Origin: Nevskia sp.
GTDB taxonomy: Bacteria > Pseudomonadota > Gammaproteobacteria > Nevskiales > Nevskiaceae
Reading direction: 5' to 3'
NCBI GenBank assembly: GCA_021732745.1
Contig: JAKFUK010000004.1
Location: forward strand, 1 to 64,000
Length of the DNA: 64,000 nt
Shown here: positions 26,554-39,260 of the stretch, piece after piece
How the letters are laid out: every line of letters begins with the position of its first letter
Numbering within the stretch: position 1 is the first letter of the stretch
Made by a program: the position numbers and the translations under genes
Notes under the pieces: generated by a model
Told to the model about the DNA's origin: nothing
Databases searched by the model: none
What the model saw: the letters and a program-made list of their open reading frames with translations, nothing else

Positions 26554-26633
26554 CAGCGCCACCCGGAGTCGAAGCCACGGCCTGAAATGTCGCTGAGTTT
26601 CGTCACGCAATCAATGCCTTGGCGACTTCTGCC

Positions 26634-28517
26634 TCAGAAGCGCTGGACGTAGGCGGCAATCGCCGCGACGGCATTGTCGTCGAGCGGCGAGGGATGCAGT
26701 TTCGGCATCTTGGACGACGGGTTCTTGATCCAGGCGATGGTCTGTTCGAGGTCCAGTCGCGCTTTCAGGCCCTTGAGTGCTGGGCCGACGCCGCCCTCGC
26801 CATCACGGCCGTGGCAGGCCGAGCAGTTGGTCGAGTACAGGCGCTCGCCACCGGTCGTGGCTGCGGTCGGCACGGAGGCGCTGCGGCTGGCTCCGGTTGC
26901 TTTCGCGTTGCCGCCGAGCGTGTAGAGGATCAGCGTCGGCGCGCCGCTGGTGCCGAACGTGGCTCTCGAAACATTGCCCGAGGTCGTCGCCACGTACTGC
27001 TTGCCGCCGCGCGAATAGGTGATCACGCCGCCCGCCACTGCACCGCCGGTCTCGTCCTTGTACAGCGGCTGGCCGCTGTGGCTATCGAGCACCAGAAAGT
27101 TGCCGGCCATGTCGCCGGTGAATACCACGCCGCCTGCACTCGGCGTGATACCAGCCACGACCGGGCCAGCGGCCTTGTAGCTCCAGCGGATCGCCCCGGT
27201 CTGGCCATCGAGCGCCCGCACCCAGCCGTAGGACTCGTCGTCCATCGTCCAGCTGCCGCCGAACATGAACTCACCCGGTATCCACGACTCCTGCTGCTTC
27301 GCAGTGATCGTCGAGCACCAGTCCACCGCACCGATGACCACCGCCTTGTTCTTGTGGTCGTAGGCCGCGCCGTTCCATTCGACCCCGCCAAGCACACCGG
27401 GGCAGACGTTCAGCGGCACGCCGGGCTTGGGCTGGACGCCTTCGTTCTTGATCCGCGTGATGACGGTGTCGTAGACCCGCTTCCGGGTTTCGCGATCGAT
27501 GCCGTAGACATGGCCGTTCTTCGAGCCGAGCACAACCAGCGAGCGGCCTTTCTCGTCGTGGTACAGCATCGGTGCGGCGCCAAGGTCCAGGTCATGCCCG
27601 TCGTTGGACACGATCTGGTGATACCAGCGCAGCTTGCCGGTGCGGGCGTCGAGCACGACCATGGAGTCGGTGTACAGGTTCGAGCCCGGGCGGTGCGCCG
27701 GAATCAGGTCCGGTGCCGGGTTGCCGATCGGCACAAAGACTTCGCCGGTCTGATGGTCGATCGAGTAGTGCGTCCACGAGCCGCCGCCGCCGTAACGGGC
27801 GGACCCGAAGTTCTTCCAGGTTTCAGCCCCCGGTTCATCGCCGGTAGGTATGACGTTGAAGCGCCACACTTCCTGACCGGTGTCCTGCTGGTAGGCCATG
27901 ATCCGGCCGCGCACGCCCCAGTCGCTGCCGGCGCTGCCGAGGATCAGCAGCCCCTGCCAGACAATCGGTGCGGCGCTGAAGAACTCGCCCTGCAATGGAT
28001 CGCCAATCTGCTGCTGCCACAGTGTCTTGCCGGTGGCGGCGTCGATGGCCAGCAGGCGGCCGTCCGCAGTACCGCGAAAGAGCTTGCCGTTGGCATAAGC
28101 CACGCCTCGATTGACCGGAAAAACCTCCGTCTGTTCAGGCACATAGTGGTTCCGCCAGCGAACGATGCAGTTGGTGGCATCGACCGCCAGCGTGTCCTGC
28201 GCCGTGGTCAGGTACAGCGTGCCATCGAGCTGCACCAGACCGCTGTGGAAGGAACCCGATTCGGCGACCTTGAGTCGGCAATGCTCGCCGAGCTGATTGG
28301 CATTGGCCGCCGTGATCTGTGTGTCACGCGCAAAACGCTGGCCATCGGCGGTGCCGTTGTAGCTCAGCCAGTGGGTGTCGGCGACCGGCTCGGTGTTTGG
28401 AACCGCCGCCTCACCCGCCGCAAGGGCTGATCCGGCCAGCAAGGCGACGCTCGCGCCGGTCACGGCAACACGCATCCGCGACAACAAGCGCGCCTGCGCG
28501 CTCGACTGGGTATTCAT
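26634..28517 (-). CDS. PQQ-dependent quinohemoprotein dehydrogenase
   Basis: A 627-residue periplasmic protein: signal peptide (about residues 18-35), an eight-bladed PQQ-type beta-propeller (about 45-535; blade motifs such as ATGKTLWQQ, TGKLRWYHQ and TGAIRWSYK) and a C-terminal cytochrome c domain with CSACH. Such enzymes oxidise alcohols, aldehydes or polyols and pass electrons to a membrane cytochrome chain. No PQQ synthesis genes lie in the window. GGAGAGGAG precedes the ATG at 28517. Confidence 0.88.
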   Translation of the reverse strand: MNTQSSAQARLLSRMRVAVTGASVALLAGSALAAGEAAVPNTEPVADTHWLSYNGTADGQRFARDTQITAANANQLGEHCRLKVAESGSFHSGLVQLDGTLYLTTAQDTLAVDATNCIVRWRNHYVPEQTEVFPVNRGVAYANGKLFRGTADGRLLAIDAATGKTLWQQQIGDPLQGEFFSAAPIVWQGLLILGSAGSDWGVRGRIMAYQQDTGQEVWRFNVIPTGDEPGAETWKNFGSARYGGGGSWTHYSIDHQTGEVFVPIGNPAPDLIPAHRPGSNLYTDSMVVLDARTGKLRWYHQIVSNDGHDLDLGAAPMLYHDEKGRSLVVLGSKNGHVYGIDRETRKRVYDTVITRIKNEGVQPKPGVPLNVCPGVLGGVEWNGAAYDHKNKAVVIGAVDWCSTITAKQQESWIPGEFMFGGSWTMDDESYGWVRALDGQTGAIRWSYKAAGPVVAGITPSAGGVVFTGDMAGNFLVLDSHSGQPLYKDETGGAVAGGVITYSRGGKQYVATTSGNVSRATFGTSGAPTLILYTLGGNAKATGASRSASVPTAATTGGERLYSTNCSACHGRDGEGGVGPALKGLKARLDLEQTIAWIKNPSSKMPKLHPSPLDDNAVAAIAAYVQRF

Positions 28518-28640
28518 CTGCTCCTCTCCGGTAATCGCTCTCAAGCCGCGGCATCGTGGCCGTCGGTCCTTGGACTCTACCGAAGGGAGCATTCGCTGCG
28601 ACAGCGCGGGCGTACCCGCGCCGCCGAGGTGCAGCGCTGC

Positions 28641-32137
<3,497 letters not shown>

Positions 32138-32158
32138 GACCTCATGCCGCCTGCGGCA

Positions 32159-33259
32159 TCAAAGCCGCATCGGCATCACAACGAACTTGCCGCTGGCCGC
32201 TGCGGCATCGTGGATCAGACCGCTGGCGTCGGAACTGCGCAGCTTGAAGATAAACTCCTCACCTTCGATGGCATCGAGTGCATCGAGCAGATAGCTGACG
32301 TTGAAACCGATTTCCAGCGGCGCACCGGCGTACTCGATCTCGACTTCTTCCTCGGCTTCTTCCTGCTCCGGATTCTGAGTCTGGATGCGCAGCATGTCGG
32401 CTTCCAGGGTCAGCCGGACGCCGCGGAACTTCTCGTTCGACAGGATCGCGGCGCGTGCGAGTGCGGCACGAACCTTGAGGCGGGCGCACTTGACGATCTT
32501 GTCCGAGTCTTCCGGGATCACCCGCTCGTAATCCGGGAAGCGGCCTTCGATCAGCTTCGAGGTCAAGCGCAGGTCTTCGACATCGACCTGGATCTGGTTC
32601 GCGGTCAGCGACAAGGTCACCGGCGCTTCGCTGGTATCGAGCAGGCGTTGCAGTTCGATCACGGTCTTGCGCGGCAGGATCACTTGGGTGTCCTTCTTCG
32701 CGCTGTGTTCGCGATTCAGCTCGGCCATGGCTAGACGGTGGCCGTCGGTGGCGACAGCACGCAGACGGCTCGGGCGAATTTCCAGCAACAGGCCGTTCAG
32801 GTAATAGCGCACGTCTTGCTGGGCCATCGCGAACTGGGTGCGCGACAGCAGATCCTTCAGTTCGCGATTGCTCAGTTCGAGCTTGACGTCGGTCGGGTCC
32901 GAGGAGAACACCGGGAACTCTTCGGCCGGCAAGGTGGCAAGTGCGAAGCGGCTGCGGCCGGACTTGAGCGTGAGCTTGTTGTCGGCGTATTCGAGGCTGA
33001 GCATCGCGCCTTCGGGCAGGCCGCGGCAGATGTCGTGCAGCTTGCGCGCCGGTGCCGTGATGCGACCCGGTACCAGGTTCTGGATGCGCACCTTGCGCTC
33101 GACCTGCAGTTCCAGATCGGTGCCGGTCAGGCTCAGCAGATCGTCCTTGGCTTCGAGCAGCAGATTTCCCAGAACTGGCAAGGATTGCCGGCGTTCGACG
33201 ACGCCGATAACCGATTGCAGGGCTGAGAGAAGCTCACCTCGGGAAATCTGGATGTTCAT
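32159..33259 (-). CDS. dnaN: DNA polymerase III beta sliding clamp
   Basis: A 366-residue clamp with three repeated domains. The ends are typical: MNIQISRGELLSALQSVIGV at the N-terminus, and VVMPMRL at the C-terminus forming part of the protein-binding pocket. It encircles DNA and tethers the polymerase. It lies 21 bp before recF. Confidence 0.96.
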   Translation of the reverse strand: MNIQISRGELLSALQSVIGVVERRQSLPVLGNLLLEAKDDLLSLTGTDLELQVERKVRIQNLVPGRITAPARKLHDICRGLPEGAMLSLEYADNKLTLKSGRSRFALATLPAEEFPVFSSDPTDVKLELSNRELKDLLSRTQFAMAQQDVRYYLNGLLLEIRPSRLRAVATDGHRLAMAELNREHSAKKDTQVILPRKTVIELQRLLDTSEAPVTLSLTANQIQVDVEDLRLTSKLIEGRFPDYERVIPEDSDKIVKCARLKVRAALARAAILSNEKFRGVRLTLEADMLRIQTQNPEQEEAEEEVEIEYAGAPLEIGFNVSYLLDALDAIEGEEFIFKLRSSDASGLIHDAAAASGKFVVMPMRL

Positions 33260-33427
33260 GGGCAGACCAATTGAATAGATTGTTTTGAATCTTAAGAATG
33301 TAGTTCTAGTAGTCTGAGGCCACTACTGGGGACAAAAGCACTTATTCTCATATTTATCAGTGCTTTGAACAGCGTCGGAGAGATGCGTCGAAACCTGTCC
33401 TTGCCTGTCCAAAACCCGGGATAAAGC

Positions 33428-33471
33428 TGTGGATAAAAAGCAGTCCCTAGGCTGTCGGGCGATTATACACA
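33428..33471. other. DnaA boxes in the dnaA-dnaN intergenic region (candidate oriC part)
   Basis: A perfect DnaA box TTATCCACA lies on the minus strand at 33428-33436 and TTATACACA (fits TTATNCACA) on the plus strand at 33463-33471. The 263-bp gap 33260-33522 also has AT-rich stretches around 33270-33360 that could serve as unwinding regions. It is a candidate origin or a dnaN regulatory region; two boxes alone do not prove an origin. Confidence 0.6.
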
Positions 33472-33522
33472 GCTTGTTCCAGCGCTCTTTCAGGTGCTTT
33501 TGCAAGGTTTTACGGCGTTTTT

Positions 33523-34863
33523 TCAGTTGGTCAGCTGGCGCAGCAGGTTCTCGTAATCTTCCTTGAGCCGATCGTCTTCGCGACACAGTTCGGCAACCTT
33601 GCGGACCGCGTGCAACACGGTCGTGTGGTCCTTGCCGAAGGCGGCGCCGATCTCGGGGTAGCTGTGTCGAGTCAGCTCTTTCGACAGCGCCATCGCGATC
33701 TGCCGCGGCCTGGCCAGGGTGCGGGTACGGCGCACCGAGGTCAGGTCGGCGAGCCGGATGTTGTAGTAGCCGGCCACCGTGCGCTTGATGTTGTCGAGGG
33801 TCACGGCGCGGTCGTAAGACGCCAGCATGTCCTTGAGCGTCATCCGGGCGAAGTCGACGGTGATCGGCGCACCTGTGAGCCGCGCGGAAGCGTTCAGGCG
33901 GTGCAAGGCCCCTTCCAGCTCGCGGACGTTGGAGCGGATGCGCTGGGCGACCAGCACGGCAACGTCCTCCGGCAGGCGCACGCCAAGCACGTCGGCCTTG
34001 GCCAGCAGGATGGCGATGCGGGTCTCGAACTCCGGCGGCTCGATCGGCACTGACAGGCCCCAGGTGAACCGGGACTTCAGGCGATCGTCGAGGGCATCGA
34101 GTTCGCGCGGATAGCGGTCACAGGTCAGCACGATCTGCTTGCGGCCGTCGATCAGCGCGTTGAAGGTGTGGAAGAACTCTTCCTGCGAATGTTCCTTGCC
34201 GGCCAGAAAGTGGATGTCGTCGATCAGCAGCGCGTCGACGGTTCGGTAGAAGTTCTTGAATTCGACCTGTCGGCCGTAGCGGATCGCCGACACCATCTGG
34301 TTGAACCACTGCTCCGCACCCACATAGACGATCCGGGCATTGGCCTTCTCGGCCAGGATGGCGTTGCCGATGCCGTGCATCAGATGGGTCTTGCCGAGGC
34401 CCGATTCGCCGTAGATCAGCAGCGGGTTGTAGATGCCGCCGGGTGCCGAGGCGACCTGCAGGCCGGCGGCGCGGGCCTGGGAGTTCGACTTGCCTTCGAT
34501 GAACGAAGCCAGCGTGTAGCGCGGATCGAGCTTGCCGCGCCCGTAGGGCATGGTGTCGTCGAGGGCGGCCGAGTTGCTGCTGCTGCTGCTGTTGCTGGCA
34601 CCGCGCACCGGATCGGCGGTCATGCCACCGACGGCGATGTTGACCACCACGTCGTAGGCCGCGAGGCTCGACATGCTGCGCTGGATGCGGCCGAGGAAAT
34701 CGCTCTTGACCCGATCCATGACGATGCGATTCGGCGCCAGCAGGGTCAGCTGGTCATCGGCCAGGATCACCCGCAGCGGACGAATCCAGGTGCTGATCTC
34801 CTTTTCCGGCAGATCGGCCTCGAGTCGGGCAATGCAGCGGTCCCACAGGTCTTGAGTCAGCAT
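33523..34863 (-). CDS. dnaA: Chromosomal replication initiator DnaA
   Basis: A 446-residue initiator. Domain I at the N-terminus, a Ser/Asn-rich linker (about residues 88-100), AAA+ domain III with GESGLGKTHL and LLIDDIHFL, and the C-terminal DNA-binding domain with the signature RPRQIAMALSKELTRHSYPEIGAAFGKDHTTV region. DnaA boxes on both sides suggest autoregulation. Confidence 0.97.
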   Translation of the reverse strand: MLTQDLWDRCIARLEADLPEKEISTWIRPLRVILADDQLTLLAPNRIVMDRVKSDFLGRIQRSMSSLAAYDVVVNIAVGGMTADPVRGASNSSSSSNSAALDDTMPYGRGKLDPRYTLASFIEGKSNSQARAAGLQVASAPGGIYNPLLIYGESGLGKTHLMHGIGNAILAEKANARIVYVGAEQWFNQMVSAIRYGRQVEFKNFYRTVDALLIDDIHFLAGKEHSQEEFFHTFNALIDGRKQIVLTCDRYPRELDALDDRLKSRFTWGLSVPIEPPEFETRIAILLAKADVLGVRLPEDVAVLVAQRIRSNVRELEGALHRLNASARLTGAPITVDFARMTLKDMLASYDRAVTLDNIKRTVAGYYNIRLADLTSVRRTRTLARPRQIAMALSKELTRHSYPEIGAAFGKDHTTVLHAVRKVAELCREDDRLKEDYENLLRQLTN

Positions 34864-34979
34864 CGTGCGAAAGCGTTCGGGTTACGGCGGAAGAAAAAGG
34901 CGGACCCGATCGCGGATGAGGGCCGGAAACTGCCCTGTGTGCCGCGATGGGGAAACAGTCTAGCCTCTGGCCGACGGGC

Positions 34980-34988
34980 TTATCCACA
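34980..34988 (+). other. DnaA box in the dnaA-rpmH intergenic region
   Basis: A perfect TTATCCACA on the plus strand, about 117 bp upstream of dnaA and 108 bp upstream of rpmH. No second perfect box was seen in 34864-35095, so the site may control dnaA or rpmH rather than mark the origin. Confidence 0.65.
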
Positions 34989-35040
34989 GGCAGGAACGCC
35001 CATCGACTGCGCCGAAGTTCCCGATCGGCATTGATTTCGC

Positions 35041-35070
35041 TTGAAGATTCCGGTTGACAGCGGCTAGAAT
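35041..35070 (+). promoter_or_regulatory. Probable rpmH promoter
   Basis: TTGAAG (35041-35046) and TAGAAT (35065-35070) are 18 bp apart, with the ATG of rpmH 25 bases on. A perfect TTGACA at 35054-35059 lies too close to that -10 to act with it. Confidence 0.5.
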
Positions 35071-35095
35071 CGCGGTCCCCATCGAGTAGACCGTC

Positions 35096-35233
35096 ATGAG
35101 CAAGCGCACTTTTCAGCCGCACACCCTGAGCCGCAAGCGTACCCACGGCTTCCGTGCCCGCATGGCCACCGTCGGCGGTCGCGCCGTGCTGGCGCGTCGT
35201 CGCGCCAAGGGCCGCGCACGTCTCATTCCGTAA
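35096..35233 (+). CDS. rpmH: 50S ribosomal protein L34
   Basis: A 45-residue, very basic protein beginning [20 protein letters not shown] and ending RLIP, as in the L34 family. It is the first gene of the rpmH-rnpA-yidD-yidC-mnmE run, diverging from dnaA. Confidence 0.97.
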   Translation: MSKRTFQPHTLSRKRTHGFRARMATVGGRAVLARRRAKGRARLIP

Positions 35234-35244
35234 GGCGGCGCCTC

Positions 35245-35640
35245 GTGCCGGGTCCGGCGAGCTTTCCGCCGTCGGTCCGGCTGCACAAACCCGCTGAATT
35301 CAAGCTGGTTTTCGCCGAAGGCCGAAAGCTGCGCCGAGCCCCGCTCAGCGTCAGCTATCGCTGGAATCTGACGCCGGACGCGCGCTTGGGCCTTGCAATC
35401 GCCAAGAAAGCGGTTGCCCAAGCCCACGATCGCAACCGGATCAAGCGCCTCATCCGCGAGGAATTCCGGCACAATCGCGCCCGCCTGCCGGCGGTCGATC
35501 TGGTGTTCTTCGCCCAGCCCGGCTTAGGCCTTGTGACGAATCCCGCGCTCCGGGGTTTGCTTTCCGACCTCTGGACCCAAGTGATCGAACGATGCGCGCG
35601 ATCCTCACCGGCCCCATCCGCGCTTATCAGCGCACCTTGA
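35245..35640 (+). CDS. rnpA: Ribonuclease P protein component
   Basis: A 131-residue basic protein that assists the RNase P RNA in tRNA 5' maturation. The family signature is [16 protein letters not shown]. It starts with GTG 11 bp after rpmH and overlaps yidD by 49 bp. Confidence 0.94.
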   Translation: MPGPASFPPSVRLHKPAEFKLVFAEGRKLRRAPLSVSYRWNLTPDARLGLAIAKKAVAQAHDRNRIKRLIREEFRHNRARLPAVDLVFFAQPGLGLVTNPALRGLLSDLWTQVIERCARSSPAPSALISAP

Positions 35641-35807
35641 GCCCGCTGCTCGGGCCGCGCTGTCGTTTTCATCCCAGTTGCTCCCATTACGCGCTTGAAG
35701 CGATCGAACGCTTCGGCCCTGCGCGCGGCAGCTGGCTGGCCATCAAACGCATTTCCCGTTGCCACCCGCTGAACGCGGGCGGCCTTGACCCTGTTCCGGA
35801 GCGCTAG
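35592..35807 (+). CDS. yidD: Membrane protein insertion efficiency factor YidD
   Basis: A 71-residue protein with the conserved [16 protein letters not shown] and [16 protein letters not shown] segments. It helps YidC-dependent insertion. It overlaps rnpA out of frame and lies 5 bp before yidC, the normal arrangement. Confidence 0.95.
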   Translation: MRAILTGPIRAYQRTLSPLLGPRCRFHPSCSHYALEAIERFGPARGSWLAIKRISRCHPLNAGGLDPVPER

Positions 35808-35812
35808 TCCCC

Positions 35813-37510
35813 ATGGAAAGCCGCCGCATGGCACTGATCGCAGTGCTGGGCGTGATCCTGTACCTGATCTATACCGCCTGGATCACCGATTACCCGCCGC
35901 CTGCCGAAGCGGTCGCTGCGGCTGCGCCGTCGGCGATTCCAGCCGATCCGAACGCCGTGCCGGTACCCGTGGCACCGGCTGCTGTTGACGGTGCTGTCGC
36001 TGCCGTGGCCGGCGAAGTCACCGCAACACCTGCCGCGCAATCGCAGACGATCCACGTCAAGACCGATCTGATCGACGCCGAATTCGCCACCGCCGGTGCC
36101 GAGCTGCGCCGTGTCGAGTTGAGCCAGTACGCGCTCGACAAGAAGAACCCGGACATCAAGCTGCCGCTGCTGAACGACCGCGATGGCGTGGTGTTCATGC
36201 TGCAAAGCGGTCTGGCCGCGATCGAAAAGGCCTTGCCGGGCAATGGCGCGGTCTATGCCACGCCGCAGACCGCGTACACGCTGCCAGATGGCGTCGACAC
36301 CTTGGACGTGCCGTTCGAATACACCGACGCCGCCGGCTACACGCTGAAGAAGGCGTTCCGCTTCAAGCGCGGCAGCTACCAGATCGAACTGGTGCAGACG
36401 GTCGTCAACAAGACCGGTGGCGTGCTGACGGTGAGCCCTTACGCGCGCTGGCTGCGCAATCCGAAGGCGGCCGAGAAGTCGCAGAAGTTCATCGTCACCT
36501 TCCTCGGCATGGGCGTGTACGAGCAGAAGCCGAACAAGACCGACTACCGCTTCAAGAAGATTGCTCTCGACGATCTCGACGACAAGGCCTACGAATCGAA
36601 GCAGACCGGCGGCTGGCTGACGATGATCCAGCACTATTTCATCGCCGCGATCATCCCGCCGGCCGATGAAGCGCTGGTGATGTCCGGCAAGCCGGCCGGC
36701 AACGGCAACTATCTGGGCCAGTATCTGGGTGCCAGCAAGGCGGTCGCCGACGGTGCCGAAGCCAGCTATACCACCGGCCTGTACATCGGCCCGAAGATCC
36801 AGGGCAAGCTCGACGACGTCGCCAAGGGCCTGGCCCTGACCGAGGACTACGGCATCCTGACGGTGATCGCCAAGCCGTTGTTCGTCGCCATGAGCTTCTT
36901 CCACGGCATCGTCGGCAACTGGGGCTGGTCGATCATCCTGCTGACCCTGTTGGTCAAGGCATTGTTCTACCCATTGACGGCAGCGCAGTACAAGTCGATG
37001 GCGAAGATGAAGAAGTTCACGCCGCGCATCGCCGAACTGAAGGAGCGTTTCGCCGATGACCGCGAAAAGCTCAGCAAGGCGATGATGGATCTGTACAAGA
37101 AGGAAGGCTTCAACCCGCTGGCGGGCTGCTGGCCGATTCTGGTGCAGATGCCGGTGTTCTTCTCGCTGTACTGGGTGCTGATCGAATCGGTCGAACTGCG
37201 CCAGGCGCCGTTCATGCTGTGGCTGCAGGACCTGTCGGCCGCCGATCCGCTGTACATCATGCCGGTGCTCTACGGTGCCTCGATGTGGCTGCAGCAGCGC
37301 ATGTCCGGCCAGCTGTCGACCATGGACCCGATGCAGGCGCGGATCATGAACATCATGCCGATCGCCTTCACCGGCATGTTCCTGTTCTTCCCGGCGGGCT
37401 TGGTCGTCTACTGGTTCGTGTCGAACGTCATCGGCATCGCCCAGCAGATGATCATCACCAAACGCATCGAAGCGGCGTCCAGTGCGCCACGCGACCTGAA
37501 GAAGGCCTGA
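35813..37510 (+). CDS. yidC: Membrane protein insertase YidC
   Basis: A 565-residue inner-membrane insertase: an N-terminal membrane helix (about residues 6-24), an Ala/Pro/Val linker, a periplasmic beta-supersandwich domain (about 65-345), and the conserved five-helix core (about 360-550, including NWGWSIILLTLLVKALFYPL and the hydrophilic-groove Arg/Lys region). Length and layout match proteobacterial YidC. Confidence 0.96.
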   Translation: MESRRMALIAVLGVILYLIYTAWITDYPPPAEAVAAAAPSAIPADPNAVPVPVAPAAVDGAVAAVAGEVTATPAAQSQTIHVKTDLIDAEFATAGAELRRVELSQYALDKKNPDIKLPLLNDRDGVVFMLQSGLAAIEKALPGNGAVYATPQTAYTLPDGVDTLDVPFEYTDAAGYTLKKAFRFKRGSYQIELVQTVVNKTGGVLTVSPYARWLRNPKAAEKSQKFIVTFLGMGVYEQKPNKTDYRFKKIALDDLDDKAYESKQTGGWLTMIQHYFIAAIIPPADEALVMSGKPAGNGNYLGQYLGASKAVADGAEASYTTGLYIGPKIQGKLDDVAKGLALTEDYGILTVIAKPLFVAMSFFHGIVGNWGWSIILLTLLVKALFYPLTAAQYKSMAKMKKFTPRIAELKERFADDREKLSKAMMDLYKKEGFNPLAGCWPILVQMPVFFSLYWVLIESVELRQAPFMLWLQDLSAADPLYIMPVLYGASMWLQQRMSGQLSTMDPMQARIMNIMPIAFTGMFLFFPAGLVVYWFVSNVIGIAQQMIITKRIEAASSAPRDLKKA

Positions 37511-37530
37511 GTCCGGGCCGGCATGCATGA

Positions 37531-38871
37531 ATGAGCCTGCCGGCCTCTGACACCATCGCGGCGATCGCGACGGCACCCGGACGCGGCGCCGTCGGCATTC
37601 TGCGCTTGTCCGGTCCCGACGCCGATCGCATCGCCTGCAAGCTGTGCGTCACCCTTCCAGAGCCACGCCGTGCCCGGCTGCGCAAGTTGCGCGATGCCGA
37701 TGGCGAGGTCATCGACGAAGGCCTGGTGCTGTATTTCCCGGGACCGGACTCGTTCACCGGCGAGCATGTCGTCGAGCTTCAGGGTCACGGCGGACCGCTG
37801 GTCTTGGCGATCCTGTTGGCCTCGGCCTGCGCTGCCGGTGCCCGGCTCGCCCGCCCCGGCGAATTCTCCGAACGCGCGTTTCTCAATGGCCGCCTCGATC
37901 TGGCCCAGGCGGAAAGCATTGCCGACCTGATCGACGCCGGCAGCCACGCCGCCGTCCGCGCGGCCAGCCGCTCGCTGCAGGGCGAGTTCTCGGCTCGGGT
38001 GTCGGCCCTGGTCGATGCGCTGACGTCCTTGCGCGCCGATCTCGAAGCCGCGCTTGATTTCGCCGACGAGGACGTGCCCTGGCTGTCGTCGTCGCAGATG
38101 CGTCTGCGACTCGATGGCCTGCAACGCGGACTGGCCGACGTGCTGCGTGCGGCGGTGCAGGGCCGGCGTTTGCGCGATGGCCTGACAGTCGCCATCGGCG
38201 GTCAACCGAATGTCGGCAAGTCGACCTTGCTGAATCGTCTGGCCGGCACCGAAGCAGCGATCATCTCGCCGATCGCCGGTACCACGCGCGACGTGCTGCG
38301 CGAGCATCTGACCCTGAATGGCTTGCCGGTCACCGTACTCGACACCGCCGGTCTGCGTGACAGCGACGATCCGGTCGAAAAGATCGGTATTGAGAGGGCG
38401 CGGAAGGCGATCGAGCAGGCGGAAGTGCTGCTGTATCTGGTCGACGACCGGGTCGGCTTGACGGCCATCGACGAAGCGGAACTCGCCAATTTGTCGCCAA
38501 ACGCACAGCGCCTGCGGGTCCACACCAAGTGCGATCTGAGCGGCGGCCGCGCCGGAACCATCGACGCGACCAGCCTGCGGCTGTCGGCCGCGACCGGTGC
38601 CGGCGTCGACACGCTGATCCAGCGGCTGCACGAACTGGCCGGTCTCGACGCAACCGCCACCGACGCCCTCGGTGCCCGCGCCCGCCATCTCGACGCGCTG
38701 CGCACGGCGGCGGTCGAAGTCGAGGCCGCACGCGGCCTGCCGCTGACCAGCCCGGAGCTGATCGCCGAGCATCTGCGGCTGGCGCAACTCGCGCTTGAAG
38801 CGATCACCGGCCGCTACACGGCGGACGATCTGCTCGGCCGCATTTTTTCGACGTTTTGCCTCGGCAAATAG
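37531..38871 (+). CDS. mnmE: tRNA modification GTPase MnmE (TrmE)
   Basis: A 446-residue GTPase that with MnmG modifies wobble uridines (cmnm5U34). It has an N-terminal tetrahydrofolate-binding domain, a G domain with GGQPNVGKSTLLN, IAGTTRD and DTAGLRDSDD, and the C-terminal catalytic FCLGK (the C-x-G-K motif). It follows yidC by 20 bp. Confidence 0.96.
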   Translation: MSLPASDTIAAIATAPGRGAVGILRLSGPDADRIACKLCVTLPEPRRARLRKLRDADGEVIDEGLVLYFPGPDSFTGEHVVELQGHGGPLVLAILLASACAAGARLARPGEFSERAFLNGRLDLAQAESIADLIDAGSHAAVRAASRSLQGEFSARVSALVDALTSLRADLEAALDFADEDVPWLSSSQMRLRLDGLQRGLADVLRAAVQGRRLRDGLTVAIGGQPNVGKSTLLNRLAGTEAAIISPIAGTTRDVLREHLTLNGLPVTVLDTAGLRDSDDPVEKIGIERARKAIEQAEVLLYLVDDRVGLTAIDEAELANLSPNAQRLRVHTKCDLSGGRAGTIDATSLRLSAATGAGVDTLIQRLHELAGLDATATDALGARARHLDALRTAAVEVEAARGLPLTSPELIAEHLRLAQLALEAITGRYTADDLLGRIFSTFCLGK

Positions 38872-38874
38872 CCG

Positions 38875-39243
38875 GTGCTGGCCCGTTTCGCTGCCGATGC
38901 CGTGCTGCTGCTGCACCTGGCCTTCATCCTGTTCGCGGTGTTCGGCGGCCTGCTGGTGCTGTGGCGAGCCCGATTCGCCTGGCTGCATTTGCCGGCACTG
39001 GCCTGGGCGGTCTGGGTGGTCGGCGCGCATCGCGAGTGCCCGCTGACCGCACTGGAAAACCATCTGCTGGCAGCGGCCGGACAGGCCAGCTACGAGGGCG
39101 GCTTCATCGAGCACTACCTGCTGCCGCTGATCTATCCCCCGGGCCTGACTGCGCAGCAGCAGACCACGATCGCGCTGGCCTTTGCAGTCTGGAGTCTGGC
39201 GATCTACGCCCTGCTGCTGCGCCAGCACTGGCGAAGGCGCTGA
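38875..39243 (+). CDS. DUF2784 membrane protein
   Basis: A 122-residue protein with three or four hydrophobic segments (about residues 6-28, 36-52, 80-90 and 98-116) and the family motif HRECPLTALEN. It starts with GTG 3 bp after mnmE, so it is probably co-transcribed. Function unknown. Confidence 0.85.
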   Translation: MLARFAADAVLLLHLAFILFAVFGGLLVLWRARFAWLHLPALAWAVWVVGAHRECPLTALENHLLAAAGQASYEGGFIEHYLLPLIYPPGLTAQQQTTIALAFAVWSLAIYALLLRQHWRRR

Positions 39244-39260
39244 ACGCAGGCCGCGTGCCT

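Noticed and set aside
28604..28621. GC-rich hairpin after gyrB as a terminator
   Set aside because: The stem is good but no T-run follows on the minus strand, so it is not called as a rho-independent terminator.
35018..35030. A TTCCCGATCGG element near the rpmH promoter that resembles the hipBA operator
   Set aside because: It lacks the full right half (CA instead of GAA), and a single imperfect match in 64 kb can occur by chance; no link between HipB and rpmH/dnaA is supported.
35054..35059. TTGACA as the -35 of rpmH
   Set aside because: The only good -10 (TAGAAT at 35065) is 5 bp away, which is too close; TTGAAG at 35041 has the right spacing.
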